Counted from the stretch's first letter, positions 1-7,537 are shown. The stretch is DNA of 12,425 nt from CAZUUO01 sp964622665 (GCA_964622665.1 CAZUUO010000023.1:1-12425); one strand, 5' to 3'. The notes: generated from the sequence alone by a model not told the origin. Program-made: numbers and translations.

Positions 1-635
1 TATTTGTGCGTTTACCCTTTACACCAAACCAAATCACGGTAACAGGAACCTTGGTCTTTTTAGTTGGGTGTGCCTTATTTGGGTTTGGGAAGCCAACATA
101 CAATATAATTGGTTGGGGTCTCATCGTGTTATCCTTTCTTCTTGATGCGGTTGATGGGGAATTAGCTCGCTATCGCAATGTCATGAAAAAATTCGATTTG
201 GGGGGTGTGTATGTAGAACCGGTTTCCCATGATGTACAATACGGTTTTATGTTTATTCCGTTAGGTATTGGCGCATCACTGGCAACAGGAACACTGTACC
301 CAATGGTTGCTGCCTCGATAGCGACAAGTTGCAAGTTACTCTTTCGATTATTGGAATTTCGTCACACCGCAGCAATGCGCCACATCGATGAGGTGGAAGG
401 AAAAGTGTATGGACATAGTACCGGTAAAAAAACACCAGCGACATGGAGTTATTTTATATATCGTAACGTCTTCGTTATCACTGGCATGATACCGTTGTTA
501 CTGGTTGCATCACTCGTTAATCGTATTGATTGGTTTGTATATTTTTATGCCATTTCACTCAGCATGTTGTGGGCATATTTATTCTTGCGACACATAAAAC
601 GTATTTGGAGCACTGCAAAAGAAAAAGGATATTAA
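1..635 (+). CDS. CDP-alcohol phosphatidyltransferase family membrane protein, 5' partial
   Basis: Integral membrane enzyme that would transfer a phospho-alcohol from a CDP-alcohol to an acceptor alcohol, as in phospholipid or phospho-glycan synthesis. The frame is open to the left edge (first full codon at 3). A GTG at 6 could start a 209-residue protein, but the family normally has an N-terminal stretch before the TPNQIT segment, so the true start is probably upstream. Numbering from that GTG, the signature is D47-x2-D50-G51-x2-A54-R55, followed by G67-x3-E71-x3-H75-D76. The usual third and fourth aspartates are thus Glu and His, with three extra residues before the glycine. About six hydrophobic spans are visible (roughly 9-28, 32-48, 78-97, 97-113, 147-170, 173-195). 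An 18-base gap separates it from the HAD-epimerase gene, suggesting one transcript. The family is clear; the substrate is unknown. Confidence 0.8.
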   Translation, partial: FVRLPFTPNQITVTGTLVFLVGCALFGFGKPTYNIIGWGLIVLSFLLDAVDGELARYRNVMKKFDLGGVYVEPVSHDVQYGFMFIPLGIGASLATGTLYPMVAASIATSCKLLFRLLEFRHTAAMRHIDEVEGKVYGHSTGKKTPATWSYFIYRNVFVITGMIPLLLVASLVNRIDWFVYFYAISLSMLWAYLFLRHIKRIWSTAKEKGY

Positions 636-653
636 GAATTAATTTCAAAAGGT

Positions 654-2540
654 ATGTATAAAGTAATTGCATTTGATTTTGATGGTACAATTGTCGATTC
701 AATGGGGGCATACGCAATTCGCGCTGCACAAATTCTTCACGATGCAGCTGGAGTTCCTTTTGAAGTTGCAAAAGCTCAATATATAAAAACGAGCGGGTTA
801 CCATTTCGCATACAAAGTGAAATTATTGCGCCACAGTTTACGTTTCACGACATGTTGGATGAGGCGTTTACTCGATCAAAGGAGAGTATCCTCGCATCAC
901 TACCTCCTGAAAAAACAACACGCGAATTATTAGCGTGGTTACATAAACAAAATATTGCGTGTGTAATCTCTTCCAATAATACACAAGCATTACTGAAAGA
1001 ATTTGTGACACGTCATGATCTAGCATTTGATGATATGTTGGGTTATGAATCGGAAACATTTCAAAAAGGAAAACCACATATTGCAGCACTCAAAGAAAAA
1101 TATAACTGTAGTGAGCATGAAATATTGATGGTAGGAGACTCACTCAAAGATGCAGAAAAAGCGAGAGATTGTGGTGTTGATTTTGTAGGAATTACGGGAA
1201 CATTTAGTCGCGAAGCATTTCTTGAAATGGGGGTAACCAAGGTAGTAGGTTCACTCATAGAATTACAGGAAATTGTAAGTGCCAAAGCAATTACGGAAGA
1301 TCTACAGAAAGATGGCGTACGTCAACCAATAATCGCTGAGGAATCAAGTATACAACGAAAGAAACGAAAAATTTGTGTGGTGTTAATTAACCGTGCAAAT
1401 TATGGCCGCTTAAAATCAGTATTAACCGCAATCAAAGAACATCCTGATTTAGAATTACAAATTATTGCGGGTTCATCAATGTTGATTTATCGCTATGGAC
1501 GCAGCGTCGATGTGGTGCGAAACGATGGATTTACGGTAGACGCAGAATTATACATGCAAGTAGAGGGAGAAAATCCTCTGACCATGGCAAAATCAGTAGG
1601 ACTTGCCTTTATTGAGTTACCAACGTTATTTGATCGATTGCAACCTGATGTGGTGCTCGTCAATGCTGATCGTTATGAAACAATTGCTATTGCAACCTGT
1701 GCGCAATACATGAATATTCCGGTTGCGCATACACTCGGCGGTGAAAATACGGGAACTATCGATGACTATGTGCGCCATGCAGTTACCAAGCTCGCCGATA
1801 TACATTTTACCGCGCATGAAGCGGCGGCAAATCGTGTTCGCCAAATGGGAGAAAATCCCAAGAGTGTTCATGTTATGGGAAATCCATCATTGGATTTACT
1901 GCGCACCTTAGACAAAAAAATTGATAACGAAGAATTTTGGAGTCGCTACGGGGGAACAGGTGTTTCACTTGATGTTACCAAACCATTCATTCTTTCAATT
2001 TTCCATCCCGTGACGACGGAATACGGAGAAAATTACACCCATACTAAAGAATTATTAGCAGCACTTGATGAAGTTGGTTTACCGGTCATTATGTTATGGC
2101 CCAACAACGACGCAGGGTCAGATGAAGTAACTAAAGCAATGCGAGAACGAAAAGAAAAAGGTGGACGTGCATTGATGCATTTTTTCCGCAACATGCAGGT
2201 GGAAGATTATTTACGCCTCATGGCTAATGCCGCATGTGTGGTTGGAAATTCGTCTTCAGGAATTATGGAGGCAGGATTTTTGGGAGTTGGAGCTGTTGAT
2301 ATTGGTACGCGACAACATGGTCGAGAAATGACCCACAATGTCATCCATGTGCAGGCACAAACAAAAGAAATCGTGTCAGCAATCCAAGAACAAATTTCAA
2401 AAACCTACGAGCCAGATTATTTATTTGGTGATGGGTATGCAGGGAAAAAGGTTGCAGAAATTTTAGCAACTGCAGAACTTGGTGTACGCAAAACATTTCA
2501 TGAGCATGCAGCGCAAAAACAACAACAACTCGCACTATAA
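654..2540 (+). CDS. Fusion: HAD-family phosphatase + hydrolysing UDP-N-acetylglucosamine 2-epimerase (NeuC-like)
   Basis: A 628-residue cytoplasmic protein with two complete domains. Residues 1 to about 215 are a HAD phosphatase of the phosphoglycolate-phosphatase type: motif I DFDGT with D8 and D10, a helical cap about 16-85, motif II at S106-S107, motif III lysine K140, motif IV GDS at 161-163 with D162 and D166. Residues about 236-610 match hydrolysing UDP-GlcNAc 2-epimerases of the NeuC/GNE type, which release ManNAc (or a related 2-epimer) from the UDP-sugar. Visible landmarks are an N-terminal Rossmann segment with RANYG, D339-R340-x-E342, HTLGGE ending at E364, D370-D371, R374-H375 and GNSSSG at 531-536. 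ManNAc-type sugars feed sialic and legionaminic acid synthesis, but no synthase gene is in the window. The HAD substrate cannot be read from sequence. The start has AAAGG only one base upstream, too close for a normal ribosome site. Family calls are strong; pathway is inferred. Confidence 0.88.
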   Translation: MYKVIAFDFDGTIVDSMGAYAIRAAQILHDAAGVPFEVAKAQYIKTSGLPFRIQSEIIAPQFTFHDMLDEAFTRSKESILASLPPEKTTRELLAWLHKQNIACVISSNNTQALLKEFVTRHDLAFDDMLGYESETFQKGKPHIAALKEKYNCSEHEILMVGDSLKDAEKARDCGVDFVGITGTFSREAFLEMGVTKVVGSLIELQEIVSAKAITEDLQKDGVRQPIIAEESSIQRKKRKICVVLINRANYGRLKSVLTAIKEHPDLELQIIAGSSMLIYRYGRSVDVVRNDGFTVDAELYMQVEGENPLTMAKSVGLAFIELPTLFDRLQPDVVLVNADRYETIAIATCAQYMNIPVAHTLGGENTGTIDDYVRHAVTKLADIHFTAHEAAANRVRQMGENPKSVHVMGNPSLDLLRTLDKKIDNEEFWSRYGGTGVSLDVTKPFILSIFHPVTTEYGENYTHTKELLAALDEVGLPVIMLWPNNDAGSDEVTKAMRERKEKGGRALMHFFRNMQVEDYLRLMANAACVVGNSSSGIMEAGFLGVGAVDIGTRQHGREMTHNVIHVQAQTKEIVSAIQEQISKTYEPDYLFGDGYAGKKVAEILATAELGVRKTFHEHAAQKQQQLAL

Positions 2541-2543
2541 TCT

Positions 2544-2774
2544 ATGGAAATTCCAAAAGTATTACAGCGTATACTGGCAACTTGGAAAAAAGTTGGTTTG
2601 TGGATTGGAAAAAATGTTGCGTGGCTCGTTATGACAATAGTGTATACGGTATTATTTGCACCGATTGCAGTAGTCATGAAAAGAAGATACCGCCACGAAC
2701 GCACCACAGAAAAGGAATCATATTTTATGGCGCATGACGCAAGTTCTGACACGCTCTATGAACACCAATTCTAA
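2544..2774 (+). CDS. Small single-span membrane protein associated with carbamoyltransferase
   Basis: A 76-residue protein with an amphipathic basic N-terminus, one membrane span at about residues 25-46, then a basic juxtamembrane stretch (MKRRYRH) and a polar tail. It starts three bases after the stop of the HAD-epimerase gene, and its 3' end overlaps the start of the carbamoyltransferase gene, so the two are probably translationally coupled. Pattern memory suggests it resembles the short one-span proteins often found next to carbamoyltransferases and SxtJ-like proteins in glycan clusters: aromatic residue plus LF.PIA in the span, then a basic patch and an ESY-aromatic motif. No catalytic motif is visible. 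A membrane anchor or partner role for the carbamoyltransferase is inference only. The coding call is supported by tight packing and plausible composition. Confidence 0.65.
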   Translation: MEIPKVLQRILATWKKVGLWIGKNVAWLVMTIVYTVLFAPIAVVMKRRYRHERTTEKESYFMAHDASSDTLYEHQF

Positions 2775-4515
2775 ACCAACCTACATTCTCGGAGTTTCAG
2801 GGTTTTATCATGATGCGGGCGCTTGTTTATTAAAAGATGGTGAGGTTATTGCTGCCGCTGAAGAAGAACGCTACACCCGAAAAAAGCACGACGCATCGTT
2901 TCCACTTCATGCGGCAAATTTTTGTTTAGAATTTGCAAACATAACGATTGATCAAGTCGATGCGGTGGTGTTTTATGATAAACCACTTTTGAAATTTGAA
3001 CGATTACTATTTTCATATCTCAGTGTCTGGCCAAAGGCGGTACAGTCATTTGCGCATGCGCTTCCTACATGGTTTTTAGAAAAGCTGCACATCCCGTATC
3101 TCATTAAAAAGAAATTAGGATATAAGGGAAAAATTTATTTTGTTCCGCACCACATTTCACATGCAGCTTCAAGTTTTTTAGTGTCACCATTTGATGAGGC
3201 GGCGGTGTTAGTAGTTGATGGTATTGGAGAATGGGCGAGCGCCTCGTGGGGTGTGGGAAAAGGTAACGACATTACCATACAACAGGAAATCCATTTTCCT
3301 GATTCGTTGGGATTGCTCTATAGTGCGTTTACTTATTATCTCGGATTTAAAGTAAATAGTGCAGAATATAAAGTCATGGGTGCGGCTCCCTATGGAAAAC
3401 CGGTGTACGCAGAAAAAATAAAACAACATCTCATTGATATTAAAGAAGATGGAAGTTTTCGTTTAAACATGGAATATTTTACCTACGAGCACTCGCTAAC
3501 CATGGTAGGGAAAAAGTTTGAAGAATTATTTGGCATGCCCGTGCGTGACAATGAAAAAGAAAAAATGACTGAGCGACATTGGGACATGGCGGCAAGCTTA
3601 CAGGCGGTCACTGAAGAAGTGATGATAAAACTAGTAAATCACATCCATAAAAAAACCGGATTAACAAAGTTATGTATGGCTGGCGGTGTTGCACTAAATT
3701 GTGTGGCAAATGGCAGGATCATTCGCGAAACACCCATGAAAGAATTATTTATTCAACCGGCAGCAGGGGATGCGGGCGGTGCGGTGGGTGCCGCGTTTTA
3801 CGTGTGGAATACCATCCTAAAAAATCAGCGCACCTTTACTTGGAAACATGTGTATTGGGGAAGTGCGTGGAGCGATGCCCACATTGAACAGATGTTACAA
3901 GAACGCAATATTCCGTTTACCAAAGTTAGTGATCAGGAGTTATTTGAAAAAACAAGTGAGTATTTGGTGCAACAAGCGGTGGTGGGGTGGTTCCAAGGAC
4001 GCAGTGAGTTTGGTCCCCGATCATTGGGCAACAGAAGTATTATTGCTGACGCACGCAACCATGAAAATTGGCAACGGGTAAATTTAAAAATAAAATTTAG
4101 AGAAAGTTTCCGTCCCTTTGCACCAAGTGTGTTGAAAGAAAAAGCTGCGCAGTATTTTGGGTTACAACAGGAAAGTCCGTATATGTTGCTCGTTGCTCCG
4201 GTGTTAGTCGACACCATTCCTGCAGTAACGCACGTGGATAAAAGCGCCCGTATTCAAACGGTTGATCGTGAAGTAAATCCACGCTATCACGCATTGATAA
4301 CAGAATTTGAAAAGAAAACAGGATGTGCCGTTATTATCAATACCAGTTTTAATGTTCGTGGCGAGCCTATAGTAGACAGTCCCAAAGATGCGCTTACCTG
4401 TTTTTTGCGCACGGAGATGGATTATTTGGTATTACACAATTATATAATTAATAAAAAAGATGTGCAGCATCTTCTCTCAGATCTTTCGTGGATGAAAGAA
4501 TTTGAACTCGATTAA
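2758..4515 (+). CDS. Carbamoyltransferase, NodU/CmcH/TobZ family
   Basis: Predicted 585-residue cytoplasmic enzyme, a usual length for the family, that transfers a carbamoyl group from carbamoyl phosphate (through a carbamoyl-adenylate made with ATP) to a hydroxyl of a sugar or natural product. The N-terminal Kae1-like domain shows YHDAG near residue 18, EEERYTRKKHD, the metal-binding HHISHA at 131-136, VVDG with D154, MGAAPYG, AGGVALNC and AAGDAGGAVG with D338. The C-terminal domain shows GRSEFGPRSLGNRS, FRESFRPFAPS, a DRE-x-NPRYH segment and INTSFNVRGEP. The ATG at 2758 is chosen over the in-frame ATG at 2734 because the family begins a few residues before YILG and because every other start here has T at -1, which 2758 has and 2734 lacks. 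It overlaps the preceding small membrane gene by 17 bases. The context suggests that the acceptor is a surface glycan. Confidence 0.93.
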   Translation: MNTNSKPTYILGVSGFYHDAGACLLKDGEVIAAAEEERYTRKKHDASFPLHAANFCLEFANITIDQVDAVVFYDKPLLKFERLLFSYLSVWPKAVQSFAHALPTWFLEKLHIPYLIKKKLGYKGKIYFVPHHISHAASSFLVSPFDEAAVLVVDGIGEWASASWGVGKGNDITIQQEIHFPDSLGLLYSAFTYYLGFKVNSAEYKVMGAAPYGKPVYAEKIKQHLIDIKEDGSFRLNMEYFTYEHSLTMVGKKFEELFGMPVRDNEKEKMTERHWDMAASLQAVTEEVMIKLVNHIHKKTGLTKLCMAGGVALNCVANGRIIRETPMKELFIQPAAGDAGGAVGAAFYVWNTILKNQRTFTWKHVYWGSAWSDAHIEQMLQERNIPFTKVSDQELFEKTSEYLVQQAVVGWFQGRSEFGPRSLGNRSIIADARNHENWQRVNLKIKFRESFRPFAPSVLKEKAAQYFGLQQESPYMLLVAPVLVDTIPAVTHVDKSARIQTVDREVNPRYHALITEFEKKTGCAVIINTSFNVRGEPIVDSPKDALTCFLRTEMDYLVLHNYIINKKDVQHLLSDLSWMKEFELD

Positions 4516-4516
4516 T

Positions 4517-6265
4517 ATGGTTTCCATCATCATTCCAACGTTGAACGAAGAAGATGCAATTCAAAAGATTTTACTCGACATTGAAAAAAATGTGCAGGGT
4601 AGATTTGTTGTTGAAATAATAATTGTCGATGATGCATCAACCGACAACACGGTAAAAGTTATCAGCGAATTAGCCAAAAAAATGTCGATACCGGTGCGTA
4701 CGATTGTACGCAAGGAGCGAGGACTTGCAACAGCGGTATTATTTGGAATGAAATTTGCGCGCGGTGAAAGTTTTTTGGTGATGGATGCCGATGGTTCTCA
4801 TCCTGCAACGGCAGTGCCACAAATGCTTGATGCGCTGCAACGAGGGGCAGATCTTGTTATCGGTTCACGACATATAAAAGGGGGTGGCGTTGAAGAATGG
4901 CCACTCCATCGTCGGTTGTATTCACGAGCTGCTGCATTATTTGCACGTCCGTTGTCGCACGGAGTGTCAGACCCTCTCTCGGGATTATTTGCTATTAAAA
5001 AAAGTTGTTTAGATGGGGTTGAGTTGTCACCGGTTGGATATAAAATTTTGTTGGAATGTTTAGTGAAAGCGGATTGTAAAACCTGCCGTGAAATACCGTA
5101 CTTATTTACCAACCGTGAAGTGGGAAGTAGTAAGCTGACAAAAAAAATCGCACTGCAATATTTTGTACATCTTGCTAAGTTATACGTGTATAAAACAAAA
5201 ATACGGATGCCTAATAAAATTTCTGGCAAAAGTATTATGGGTTGGATGGGGGCACTTTTGTTTACCGCGCTCCTCTGTATCCCCGTTGTGGAGTGGGGTT
5301 TTGCAAAGTTTATAAAACCACGGTACTACATTTTCCCAGAAGGCATGTATGAAAACGTTGCAGGGAGATGTTATGAATTCGCAAAAAACTTCAGTGGTAC
5401 AATCACGACGGGGGAATACACCACCTCATTTATTACGAACGCTCAAGGATTACGCTATGGCGAAGTAGGATATCAAAAACCAAAAGGAGTGCGCCGTATT
5501 CTAGCAGTAGGGGATTCATTTGTCCCTGAGTTTACGGTTGCAACGGAAGAAACATTTCTTTCACGACTAGAGCGCGAACTTTCACTGCAAACTCCCACAC
5601 AAATTATTCCACTGGGCGTCAATGGCTATAACACAGCACAAGAACGAATGTATCTTGAAGAAGAAGGGATGAAGTATGAGCCCGATGGTGTTGCGGTATT
5701 TTTTTACGATAATGATTTTTCTGATACCGCCAATTTTGTGAATGAACCCAAAAGTAATTGTGTCCGTGATGGCATTTTGTATTCTGGTTCCGATGAATCA
5801 AAAAGTTTGTTGGCCCAAAAATTGCCGGGAGTTAATTTTGTGTGGTTGAAAGTAAAAGGATTATGGGAAGTAAATAGAATGGATGCACAAAATGTGAATC
5901 GGTACACAAACACATTTGATGAAGAAAATGAGAAAAAATTGCAGGTAGTGGTGCAAGAAATTATCGCGATGCAAAAAAATGCTGACGATAAAAAAATTCC
6001 ATTGACCATGTTCATCATCCCGCACAAAAATGCGGTGTATGAAAAATCAACCGATGAAATTGATTATCAAGCGGTATCAAAACGTCTCGTAAAAGAATTG
6101 AGAAAAAATAGCATATCCGTGGTTGATACTACTGAAGATATGCGCGCTAGTGCAGCGGTGGACAAACGTCGGCTCTATTTTGTGCAAGATGACCATCTAA
6201 CCCCCTATGGAAATGAGGTTTTTTCATATATAATAAAGGGGGAAATGGAAAAACTGATGAAATAG
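4517..6265 (+). CDS. Fusion: DPM1-like family 2 glycosyltransferase + membrane span + SGNH hydrolase/acyltransferase domain
   Basis: A 582-residue protein with three parts. Residues 1 to about 230 form a GT2 domain close to polyprenol-phosphate mannose synthases: IIPTLNEE, VDDAS at 37-41, the metal/nucleotide-binding DAD at D90-D92, GSRHIKGGGVEEWP, SDPLSGLFAIKK, GYKILLE and the R-x-VGSSKL segment. Residues about 239-262 are one hydrophobic span. Residues about 325-582 look like an SGNH domain: block I GDSF with S334, GVNGYN from G367, DND with N399, and the terminal DDHLTPYG with D558 and H560, the D-x-H form seen in AlgJ/AlgX-like proteins. The arrangement puts the GT2 domain in the cytoplasm and the SGNH domain outside, suggesting lipid-linked sugar formation coupled to acylation or deacylation of the glycan. 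The ATG at 4517 follows the preceding stop by one base; a TTG at 4502 is less likely. Domain calls are strong, the joint role is inferred. Confidence 0.88.
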   Translation: MVSIIIPTLNEEDAIQKILLDIEKNVQGRFVVEIIIVDDASTDNTVKVISELAKKMSIPVRTIVRKERGLATAVLFGMKFARGESFLVMDADGSHPATAVPQMLDALQRGADLVIGSRHIKGGGVEEWPLHRRLYSRAAALFARPLSHGVSDPLSGLFAIKKSCLDGVELSPVGYKILLECLVKADCKTCREIPYLFTNREVGSSKLTKKIALQYFVHLAKLYVYKTKIRMPNKISGKSIMGWMGALLFTALLCIPVVEWGFAKFIKPRYYIFPEGMYENVAGRCYEFAKNFSGTITTGEYTTSFITNAQGLRYGEVGYQKPKGVRRILAVGDSFVPEFTVATEETFLSRLERELSLQTPTQIIPLGVNGYNTAQERMYLEEEGMKYEPDGVAVFFYDNDFSDTANFVNEPKSNCVRDGILYSGSDESKSLLAQKLPGVNFVWLKVKGLWEVNRMDAQNVNRYTNTFDEENEKKLQVVVQEIIAMQKNADDKKIPLTMFIIPHKNAVYEKSTDEIDYQAVSKRLVKELRKNSISVVDTTEDMRASAAVDKRRLYFVQDDHLTPYGNEVFSYIIKGEMEKLMK

Positions 6266-6297
6266 CCCTTTGTTCACAGGTAAAATAAAAATCATCG

Positions 6298-6326
6298 TTG
6301 ACGATAACCCAATAAAATTGTATAAT
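6298..6326 (+). promoter_or_regulatory. Sigma70-type promoter of the ATP synthase operon
   Basis: TTGACG at 6298-6303 and TATAAT at 6321-6326 are separated by 17 bases, five of six and six of six consensus matches at optimal spacing. It lies in the 75-base gap between the GT2-SGNH gene and atpZ, exactly where an operon promoter is expected. Transcription should begin near 6332-6335, leaving only about 6-9 bases before the GTG at 6341, so the mRNA would be nearly leaderless. The gap shows no intrinsic terminator for the upstream genes: a short ATCG/CGAT stem at 6294-6305 overlaps the -35 box and has no T run, so read-through from the glycan genes is possible. Confidence 0.8.
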
Positions 6327-6340
6327 TACCTCCTTTTCAT

Positions 6341-6595
6341 GTGAACCCTGTGGAAAACAAATTACAAGAAAAGAACGAAGAAAAGAGTCCTTTGCAAGCA
6401 GCGCTCAGTGTCATGCTTGATATTGGGTATATAATTGCGATACCACTGGTTGCATTCGCGCTTATCGGGAGAATGTTGGACCACCGATGGGGGACATCAC
6501 CATTATTTCTCTTGCTGGGACTATTGTGTGCTGCGGTAGCATCAACCGTGTATCTTCGTAAAAAAATTTCGTATTTGGTAAATAAACTTCAGTAA
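6341..6595 (+). CDS. atpZ: AtpZ/AtpI family F0F1 ATP synthase accessory protein
   Basis: An 84-residue protein heading the ATP synthase operon. It has a polar, charged N-terminus (1-19) and two membrane spans (about 26-44 and 54-73) with the family's turn motif, here G43-R44-M-L-D47 followed by a W-G-T-S-P-L-F segment and a basic end. This matches the short two-span ATPase gene 1 family, which has been implicated in Mg2+/Ca2+ handling and c-ring assembly; the longer four-span AtpI of E. coli is a looser match. The first possible start is GTG at 6341; a second in-frame GTG at 6350 cannot be excluded. No Shine-Dalgarno sequence precedes it, and the predicted transcript start is only a few bases upstream. 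It is ten bases from atpB. Confidence 0.85.
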   Translation: MNPVENKLQEKNEEKSPLQAALSVMLDIGYIIAIPLVAFALIGRMLDHRWGTSPLFLLLGLLCAAVASTVYLRKKISYLVNKLQ

Positions 6596-6605
6596 CGGAA
6601 ACTAT

Positions 6606-7391
6606 ATGGCAGCAGAATTACAAATCTCACTTGCAGCAGAACCATTATTCCACATTGGTCACTTTGAAATCACTAACTCATATCTTATGGGTGTAGTGTT
6701 AGTAGCACTCACGAGTATTGGGGTTCTCGTACTACGCAGAAAAAAATTATCCCTGGTTCCACGGGGTTTCTACAATGCCGTGGAAGCATTCACCGAATTT
6801 TGGCTTGATACTATCGATCAAGTAACCTCATCACGTCGCATCACCTTGATTGCGTTCCCAATCGTTGTTTCATTTTTCACCTACATTCTTCTTTCAAACT
6901 GGGTAGGGTTGTTACCAGGTGTTGGTTCAGTTGGATTATATGGTGAACACAAAGGTGCGATTGAACTTATTCCAATCCTTCGTGCACCAAGTGCTGATTT
7001 AAATTTTACCTTGGGCCTCGCAACGCTTGCTATCATCTCAACATGGGTGATTGGTATTAAAGAGTTGGGATTGGGAGGACATTTATCAAAATTCTTTACA
7101 CTTAAAAATCCCATCTTCACGTTTGTTGGATTGTTGGAATTTGTTGGTGAGTTTGCGCGTATCATTTCATTTTCATTTCGTTTATTTGGAAACGTGTTTG
7201 CGGGTGAAGTGTTGCTTGCGGTAATCGCATTTTTATCACCAGTAGTTGCGGCGTTACCGTTTATGTTTTTGGAAGCCTTTGTTGGCTTGATTCAGGCACT
7301 CGTATTTTCAATGTTAACGCTCGTCTTTATTAAAATGGCAACAGAAGGTCATGGTGATCACGATGAACATCATGAAACTACACACGCATAA
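6606..7391 (+). CDS. atpB: F0F1 ATP synthase subunit a
   Basis: Membrane subunit that forms the proton half-channels facing the c-ring. The 261-residue length is normal. It shows the conserved PSADLN segment near 128-133 and the essential arginine R192 within FSFRLFGN, equivalent to E. coli aR210, with the following GE pair and the GLIQALVF segment of the last helix. About five to six spans are visible, the first at roughly 25-43. The last 15 residues form an acidic, histidine-rich tail (five His in 249-260) not usual for the family; it might bind metal or simply be a charged extension. The gene lies ten bases after atpZ and is followed by a 146-base gap with strong hairpins before atpE. Confidence 0.97.
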   Translation: MAAELQISLAAEPLFHIGHFEITNSYLMGVVLVALTSIGVLVLRRKKLSLVPRGFYNAVEAFTEFWLDTIDQVTSSRRITLIAFPIVVSFFTYILLSNWVGLLPGVGSVGLYGEHKGAIELIPILRAPSADLNFTLGLATLAIISTWVIGIKELGLGGHLSKFFTLKNPIFTFVGLLEFVGEFARIISFSFRLFGNVFAGEVLLAVIAFLSPVVAALPFMFLEAFVGLIQALVFSMLTLVFIKMATEGHGDHDEHHETTHA

Positions 7392-7399
7392 CATGCGCG

Positions 7400-7444
7400 G
7401 TGTGGTGGAAATCTCATGTCTACGGACAGTGATTTCCACCACAC
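7400..7444 (+). promoter_or_regulatory. Strong RNA hairpin in the atpB-atpE gap, cTACGg-capped
   Basis: A 14-bp perfect inverted repeat (7400-7413 with 7431-7444) encloses a further 4-bp stem, TGTC 7417-7420 with GACA 7425-7428, closed by TACG at 7421-7424. Read as RNA, this is the cUACGg tetraloop, one of the most stable caps. A 3-by-2 internal loop separates the two stems. It begins eight bases after the atpB stop and is not followed by a T tract, so it is unlikely to be an intrinsic terminator. A second small hairpin, CACATC 7442-7447 with GATGTG 7452-7457, shares bases with its 3' arm and would compete with it. Processing or stabilisation of atpE mRNA is a reasonable inference. Confidence 0.75.
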
Positions 7445-7523
7445 ATCACATGATGTGGTTTATACAACGACGAGGATATTACAAGCAGGCACCAACGCAT
7501 TCGCGGCCTCTCCTACAAAGTTG

Positions 7524-7529
7524 TATAAA
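7524..7529 (+). promoter_or_regulatory. Possible -10 element directly upstream of atpE
   Basis: TATAAA lies 8 bases before the atpE start, in the context TTGTATAA that is also found around the operon promoter's -10 box. If active, the transcript would begin at or next to the start codon. No convincing -35 hexamer exists at 16-18 bases (best is TTCGCG at 7500, three of six), so this is weak. The remainder of 7458-7523 shows no gene or further structure that I can support. Confidence 0.25.
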
Positions 7530-7537
7530 ATGTATAT

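Noticed and set aside
2734..2757. Upstream ATG for the carbamoyltransferase
   Set aside because: It adds eight residues not typical of the family, overlaps the previous gene further and lacks T at -1; it cannot be fully excluded.
4798..5229. 143-residue minus-strand frame opposite the GT2 domain
   Set aside because: It is antisense to well-conserved GT2 motifs, with no recognisable domain.
6327..6338. Minus-strand Shine-Dalgarno (AAAAGGAGG) opposite the atpZ leader
   Set aside because: No start codon follows at suitable spacing on that strand and no minus-strand gene lies there.
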